Assembly: GCA_023548195.1 (NCBI GenBank)
Contig: JAJHZJ010000399.1
Span: forward strand, 6,949,100-7,013,099
DNA length: 64,000 nucleotides
Direction: 5' to 3'
Source: Bettongia penicillata ogilbyi
Lineage: Eukaryota; Chordata; Mammalia; Diprotodontia; Potoroidae
Below are positions 58,044 to 64,000 of this stretch, piece by piece. Each line of letters opens with the position of its first letter. Positions within the stretch are counted from its first letter, which is position 1. The position numbers and the translations under genes are program-made. The notes beneath the pieces were generated by a model, which saw only the letters and a list, made by a program, of their open reading frames with translations, made no database searches and had not been told where the DNA came from.

Positions 58044-60840
58044 GGGGGAGAAGCCAAGATGGCGGAGTAGAAAGACTCATGTGCTAGCTCTGGAACCCAC
58101 AGCCCATAAATTTCCTGTAACAAGAACTACCCACAAATTCTGGAGCAGTGGAATCCGAACAGCAATGGAGGGGAGGAGATTTCTGCTCCAGAGAGCCCTG
58201 AAAAAACAAACCCAAAGGTCCGTTGCGCACGGACAGTGGAGCTCACCCCTGCACTGCCCTGGCTGCGCGACCCCAGAGAAGCAGATCCGAGCAGGCTTCA
58301 AGGACAGAACCTCCAGGGGCCACAAAGATCCCTCCACCCACAGGTGCACAAGTCAGTGAAAGAGAAGTCAGTGCTGGCCGAGAGGGGAGTGGGTTGTCTC
58401 CATAACTCGGGCCCCCTCGGGAGGCAGCGGCAGAGGAAGTGGTGGCCCAGATCTCGTGGAGCAGACAGGAGCTCCACTTCATTACTGAAGGACTCCGCAT
58501 AAAGCCCCTGAGGGAACTAAGCCTGGGGGGTGGCCCTGCCCCAACCTGAGCACCAGAATTTAAGATAGCAGCCAAGCCAGGCCGCTGAAAGCCCTGAGGC
58601 TGGAGAGTAGCATTTGAATCTCAGAGTCCAAGGACTAGCTTGGCGGATCTAGGCAGGGGTGGAGAGGAATCTCAGAAGTCAAGTAACTGGCTGGGAAAAT
58701 GCCCAGAAAAGGGAAGAAAATATAAGACCATAGAAGGGTACTTTCTTGGGGAAAAGATTTTCCTGCCTTTCATTTCTGATGACAAGGAACCATGCTTACC
58801 ACAGGGAAAGACATAGAAGTCAAGGCATCTGTACCTCAAATATCCAAAAAGATATCCAATGGGCTTAGGCAATGGAAGAGCTCAAAAAGGATTTTGAAAA
58901 TCCAGTTAGACAGGTGGAGGAAAAACTGGGAATAGAAATGAGAGAGATGTAAGAAACGCATGAAAAACGGGTCAATCCCTTGCTAAAGGAGACCCAAAAA
59001 AATGCTGAAGAAAATAATACCTTGAAAAATAGGCTAACTCAATTGGAAAAAGAGGTTCAAAAAGCCAATGAGGAGAAGAATGCTTTCAAAAGCAGAATTA
59101 GGCAAATGGAAAAAGAGGTTCAAAAGCTCACTGAAGAAAATAGTTCTTTCAAAATTAGAATGGAACAGATAGAGGCTAATGACTTTCTGAGAAACCAAGA
59201 AATCATAAAACAAAACCAAAAGAATGAAACGATGCAAGAGAATGTGAAATATCACATTGGAAAAACAACTGACCTGGAAAATAGATCCAGGAGAGACAAT
59301 TTAAAAGTTATGGGACTACCTGAAAGCCATGATCAAAAAAAAGAGCCTAGACATCATCTTTCATGAAATTATCAAGGAAAACTGCTCTGAGATTCTAGAA
59401 CCAGAGGGCAAAATAAGTATTGAAGGAATCCATCGATCACCACCTGAAAGAGATCCAAAAAGAGAAACTCCTAGGAACACTGTGGCCAAATTCCAGAATT
59501 CCCAGGTAAAGAAGAAAACATTGTAAGCAGCTAGAAAGAAACAATTCCAGTCTTGTGAAAATGCAATCAGGATAACATGAGATCTAGCAGCTTCTGCATT
59601 AAGGGATCGAAGGGCGTGGAATAAGATATTCCAGAAGTCAAAGGAACTAGGACACAAACCAAGAATCACCTACCCAGCAAAACTGAGTATAATACTTCAG
59701 GGGAAAATATGGTCTTTAAATGAAACAGAGGACTTTCACGCATTCTTGATGAAAATATCAGAGCTGAAAAGAAAATTTGACTTTCAAACACAAGAATGAG
59801 AAGAAGCACGAAAAAGTAAACAGCAAAGAGAAGTCATAAGGGAGTTACCAAAGGTGAACTGTTTTCATTCCTATATGGAAAGACAATATTTGTAACTCTT
59901 AAAACTTTTCAATATCTGGGTAGTTGGTGGGACCACACACACAGACAGACATACACACACACGTACACACGTGCATGCGCACACACGTACACACCCACAC
60001 ACATACAGAGATAGAGAGCACAGAGTGAATTGAATAGGATGGGATCATATCTTAAAAGAAATTAAGGTAAACGGGGAGAGAGAAATGTCGTTGGAGGAGA
60101 GAGGGTGAAATGGAATGGGGTAAGTTATCTCTCATTCAAGAGGCAAGGAGGAGACTTTTTAGTGAAGGGAAAAAGAGGAGAGCTGAGAAAAATACAAGAA
60201 GTTTACCCTCATCACATTCGACTAAAGGAAGAATAAAATGCACACTCAGTTTTGTATGAAAACCTATCTTACAATACTGGAAAGTGGGGGAGAAGGAGGT
60301 AAGCATGGTGGGGGGATGATGGAAGGGTTGGCAATGGGAGAAGGGAGGAATTTGAAATCAACACTTGGGGACGGACAGAATCAAAAGACAGAATAGAATC
60401 AATGGGGGGCAGGATAGGATGGAGGGAAATACAGTTAGTCTTACTCAACACGACTATTATGGAAGTCATTTGCAAAACTACACTGATATAGCCTATATTG
60501 AAATGCCTGCCTTCCCAAAGGGAACAGGTGGGGAGGGAGGGATGGGGATAATTTGGAACTGGAAGTTTTAGGAACAACTATTGAGTATTCTTGCTACTAG
60601 GAAATAAGAAATACAGTTAATGGGGAATAGCTGGCCCTACAGGACAAAAGAGAAGATGGGAACAAGAGAAGGGAGGGATGATAGAAATGAGGGAAGATTG
60701 GTGATAGGGAAAATTAGAATGCTCGTTGTATTGCTGTGGGGGGAAGGGATAAAAGTGGAGAAAATTTGAAACCCAATATTTTGTGAAAATCTATGTAAAG
60801 AAAAAGTTAAGTAAGTAAATTTATATCAAATGTAAAAAAA
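58044..60840 (+). mobile_element. HAL1-like element i, full length
   Basis: Begins 'gggggagaagccaagatggc' with an intact ATGGCGG core. The 5' UTR has one monomer (about 58480-58550). ORF1 is 58699-59799, followed by a CA tract (about 59935-60005), a polypurine 3' UTR and 'attttgtgaaaatctatg' with an A-rich tail. It is 2.8 kb with no ORF2. Target duplication is 12 bp. Confidence 0.94.
58699..59799 (+). pseudogene. HAL1-i ORF1
   Basis: ATG at 58699 ('MPRKGKK'), then an early frame break ('aaaatataa'). A TAA lies in the 'REM' segment near 58950. The coiled coil and RRM start are open at 58980-59366 ('KNRLTQLEKEVQKANEEKNA', 'TTDLENRSRRDNLKVMGLPE'). The frame shifts at an A8 run near 59334 and the C-terminal part continues in another frame (59329-59526, 'SPPERDPKRETPRNTVAKFQ'). 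A TAA follows near 59526, and the family stop is at 59797-59799. Confidence 0.88.
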
Positions 60841-60852
60841 AATGTAAGGATA
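60841..60852. repeat. Right target duplication of HAL1-i
   Basis: AATGTAAGGATA, directly after the A run at the element end, matching 58032-58043. Confidence 0.88.
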
Positions 60853-61250
60853 ATGATGACTTTAAAAAGTATGAAGTGGGGATGCTTTACATTAAAACTG
60901 AAATAATTCTACTCCATTGCATGAATTTGTCTGGAAAATTATGCTAAAGAACTATATAAAAGCAGTAAAAATTTCTAAGTCGGTGAAAGATTTGGTCTAA
61001 ATATAAAATTCAATAAAATTGCATGCTGTAATGGGTTTTGGTTTTTATAAGACCAAATTCACTGTCAGATAGCTTAAACAGTATTAATTGTTCTTTCATA
61101 TATACTAGCACCCTACAAATAAACTAAAATCAGTATTGTTTGTATATAGAAACAAGGTAAAATGTAAATAGAAGAAATGGAACATAAAGAAATTACATGG
61201 CCAATGTTTCAAACTTTTGTACTGTAAATTTTCTTTTAAAAAGTCTAGGT
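60853..61250. other. AT-rich DNA, nothing recognised
   Basis: No gene or named repeat is seen. Confidence 0.45.
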
Positions 61251-62115
61251 GGGCAGAGAAAGATTGTGTACAAAAGTCAGGGGCTTATTTAGCTTTGGAA
61301 AATTCCATTATAGAAAAAAAAAACTTTAAATGATTCCTCAAAACAAAATCTGGATGGATGGAACCCACAAAAGAATAGGGAGAAACAGTTTTTCAGTCCA
61401 AGACAACTTTGAAGGAAGGTAGAATAGATATGTTACTCCACAGTAATAGTGATGTGCAGTCCAGCACAGAGTGCCACAGCTCAGACTTGGAATCAGCAAA
61501 CAATCAGCAGGTCTGAAGGGTAACTGAATCATAGAATGCCTCATAGTTTTGGAGTTTTCAGCAAACAGAGGGTAAATGGGTCAGATAACTGGTCAGAATG
61601 AGATTACAGGGATGCTTTTCCTAGCTTTAGATGTAGGATTCTCTTGCACTGCTCATACATGGATCTGGGTAACAGTCCTGGATCCCAGTCATGGGTTACA
61701 ATTGCAACCTGAGGAGGAAGAATAGCAAAATCAGAGCTTGCAGCCACAGGGAAGTGAGGTTACAGTGCCAAGGTTGAAGGTAATGCTTGTATTCACTTAC
61801 AAACTAGAGGAAAGGCCAAAAAGTCAGTAACAATATCTCCTGAACCCCAGGAGTAGACCTGCACTTTGACCCATAGTGAAGAACAAAGACGTAGTCTGGG
61901 GAAATGAGCAAACAACAACCACAAAAGAACCTGACTAAAGACAGTTGCCATGGTAACAGGGAAGCTAAAAACACAAACTCAGAAGAGAAGAAAAAATTCA
62001 AAATTGTTGCATGCAAAACCTCAAAGAAAAATGTAAAATGATCTCAGACAAAAAATAAACACAACACAAGAATTCCTAGAAAAGTTCAAAATGACTTTTT
62101 TTTAGAATCCAGGAA
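61251..62115 (+). mobile_element. Probable old L1/HAL1 5' UTR and ORF1 start
   Basis: Base composition and phrases such as 'gatcccagtcatgggttaca' and 'acaagaattcctagaaaagt' followed by 'tcaaaatgac' resemble an old 5' UTR leading into a start like 'EFLEKFKMTF', comparable to 'MEELKKDFEN' of the family ORF1. It is very diverged, with no defined ends. An alternative is an unrelated LTR or LINE relic. Confidence 0.4.
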
Positions 62116-63099
62116 ACACAATTTATTTATCTATTTACTTTAATTTTTCATTTTTAACACAATTTATTACAGATAAAACAATTCAAACTTTTGTCAGGTG
62201 ATAGTTCTTTTTAAAGCATTTATAATATGGACCAAAAAACATTAAACATTAATCAGCTGAGATACAAAGAATAACTATGTATGCTAAATTCACAAGCCCT
62301 TGGCTTAATTGTCTCCATAGTATTACTAAAAATTAAAGGACCCTAACTTATTGTTCTTGGTCTAAAGTCCTATGCCTAATAGCTTAATTTTAGACTTGAC
62401 CTCGGATGTTCCCCTACCAACAATCTATAATTTAATAGATCTGGTATTAAGCTTGCAAACCTTTTTGTCATAGGAAATTCTCACCAAGACTAGGGACCTT
62501 GCAAGGGTACAATATCTCCCCAGCTTCATGTTAATTCCAGGCAGGATTAGATTGTCCACTTGCATTCAGTCAAGCTTAAAGTCTGCCAGGTATCAGTAGG
62601 GAAATTGTGTCAGGAGAATCATACCTCAGCCCAGGCTGAATAGCCGCTCTCCCACCCTTCCCATGAGGTCACCTTTTGCAGTTCATGCCAGCATCTCACA
62701 GGCTTACTGACTTTACGGATTGGAGGCACAGACCGCCTTTCCTGCTATCCATACCTGGAGTTAGACTCAGAAGAACAGTCACTTAATAGTCCCATAGCAT
62801 CTAAAAATGGCAAGTTTCAATAACCAGGTTTCACATATGGTTATAATTACACTTTGACTAAGGAACATCTTTTGAAGCAACTCTTAAGCGGTTTACATGC
62901 CTTTCTATATGTGTTCTAGTTCCTGACTAAACAGCAATCATAAAATCAATTTTGCCATTAAAACATTAACTTTTCCATCAATGCCAAATTTTTCCCTAGG
63001 CTACCTACCTCTAGGAAATTTAGATTAAAATTCCTTTCCCCAAACTAAAGGTGTCATTGATTTATTCTTAGTAATTAATTCAGTCAATTGTTTTAATAC
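62116..63099. other. Unclassified segment, possibly a minus-strand retroposed sequence
   Basis: Non-repetitive within this window and less AT-rich in the middle (62480-62780). On the - strand an AATAAA (complement of 'tttatt' near 62163) is followed by an A/T-rich end near 62130, which would fit the 3' end of a retroposed transcript or an element reading right to left. No coding frame or known family was recognised. Confidence 0.35.
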
Positions 63100-64000
63100 T
63101 AATTACTTTTACCTCATTTTGTAACACGTTCAATTTTTCTCCCCATCACTTGCCTCCCCCTGCTTCCTAATACCTTACATTCTGATTACTACTTCCCTCA
63201 ATGTACCCTCCCTTCTATCACACCCCACCCTTCACTTATCCCCATCTTCTCTCATTTCTTGTAGGGCAAGATAAATTTCTATATTCCATTCCCTGTATTA
63301 CTTATTTCCGGATTATATGCAATGAAAATTCTCAACATTTGTTGCTAATACTTTGAATTCGATCATCTCTCCCTCCCCCTCTGTCTCTCCAACCCCATTA
63401 AGAAGGCAAGCAATTCAATACAGACTAAATATGTGTCATTTTGCAGAAGACTTCCATAATAATCTGTGTAATAGTAATTAAATTGCCCTCTGTCCCACTC
63501 TATTACCCCTTATTTTCTCCCCACAACTGACCTTATCCCTTCTCAAAAAGTGTTTATTTCTAGTAACTCTCTTCTCCCATTTGCCCCCTATCATTCTCCT
63601 TACCCTATTTGTTGCCCTCTCCCCTAGTTTCCTGTGGTGTGATAAAAATTTCCATATCAAATTTATTGAGCATGTTATTCCCTCCTTCAGCCACATGTGG
63701 AGAGAGTAGCTTCATTTTTACTCTCTCCCCTTGTCCTTTTCTCCTCCATTGAACAAGATTTTTCTTATCTCTTTTGTGAGTTATATCCTGCCCCATTCCA
63801 TTTCTGCTTTTCTCTTCCTGGTATTTTCCTCCCTCACCCCTTAATTTTGATTTTGCTTTATTTTTCGCGTGTGGATATCATGTCCTCTGATTCAGCACAC
63901 CCTGTACTCTCTGTTTATATTTATATATGTATGTGTATGTTTGTGTGTGTGTGTCTGTACAATCTCTCCATCAACCCAAATACTGAAGAAAGATAAAGTT
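63100..64000 (-). mobile_element. HAL1-like element l, 3' UTR, cut by the window edge
   Basis: The pyrimidine-rich + strand is the complement of the HAL1 polypurine 3' UTR. The landmark order is as in element j (28500-29400): 'ttgtagggcaagataaattt', 'aagaaggcaagcaattcaat', 'gttattccctccttcag', a TG/TA tract (about 63920-63955) and 'caacccaaatactgaagaaa'. ORF1 should lie to the right, outside the window. Confidence 0.8.

Overview
This window is repeat-dense, AT-rich mammalian DNA with no host protein-coding exon that I can recognise. The repeat content points to a marsupial, most likely an American opossum such as Monodelphis. The markers are an L1 lineage with a 'GGAGCCAAGATGGCGGAGTAG' type 5' end, many ORF1-only half-L1 (HAL1-like) elements, a CORE-SINE of the marsupial WALLSI/WSINE kind, an RTE (BovB-like) LINE, a CR1-like LINE fragment and MIR relics. 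The species call is an inference from repeats only.

Layout. 1-6.2 kb is mostly unique AT-rich DNA with MIR relics, a CpG-rich solo retroviral LTR (2496-3063) with a perfect 6-bp target duplication, an old antisense ORF1 scrap and a CR1-like reverse-transcriptase scrap. 6.2-11.4 kb holds three HAL1-like copies (a and b on +, c on -). 11.4-23.2 kb is a nested stack: an old 5'-inverted (twin-primed) L1 is split by a nearly complete L1 (12024-22761) with an 18-bp perfect target duplication. That L1 is itself split between ORF1 and ORF2 by HAL1-d, and its ORF2 carries a 1.1-kb internal tandem duplication. 24.5-31.3 kb is an old HAL1-like element (j) split by a head-to-tail HAL1 dimer (f then e on the - strand) that shares one target duplication. 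31.5-34.9 kb is an old L1 split by an internally deleted HAL1 (k). 37.7-40.6 kb is HAL1-g. 43.7-46.9 kb holds decayed L1 pieces. 46.9-51.8 kb is mainly unique DNA with SINE relics. 51.8-54.1 kb holds an antisense L1 split by a CORE-SINE, then an antisense RTE endonuclease-domain fragment. 54.4-57.2 kb is HAL1-h and 58.0-60.8 kb is HAL1-i. The right end holds an old L1 5' region, an unclassified segment and the 3' end of one more HAL1.

How the parts relate. The HAL1-like units have a promoter-like 5' UTR with a variable number of ~70-bp monomers, one ORF1 of about 367 codons (coiled coil plus RNA-binding domains), a long polypurine 3' UTR with a CA/TG tract, an A-rich tail, and no ORF2. They carry L1-style target duplications, so they must have been copied by L1 ORF2 protein supplied in trans. 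Every copy here has at least one stop or frameshift, and the L1 ORF2 is broken many times, so nothing in this window looks able to move by itself now. Most biological interest lies in the structure of the HAL1 family, the dimeric insertion, the bipartite L1 5' UTR and the mosaic ORF2 duplication.
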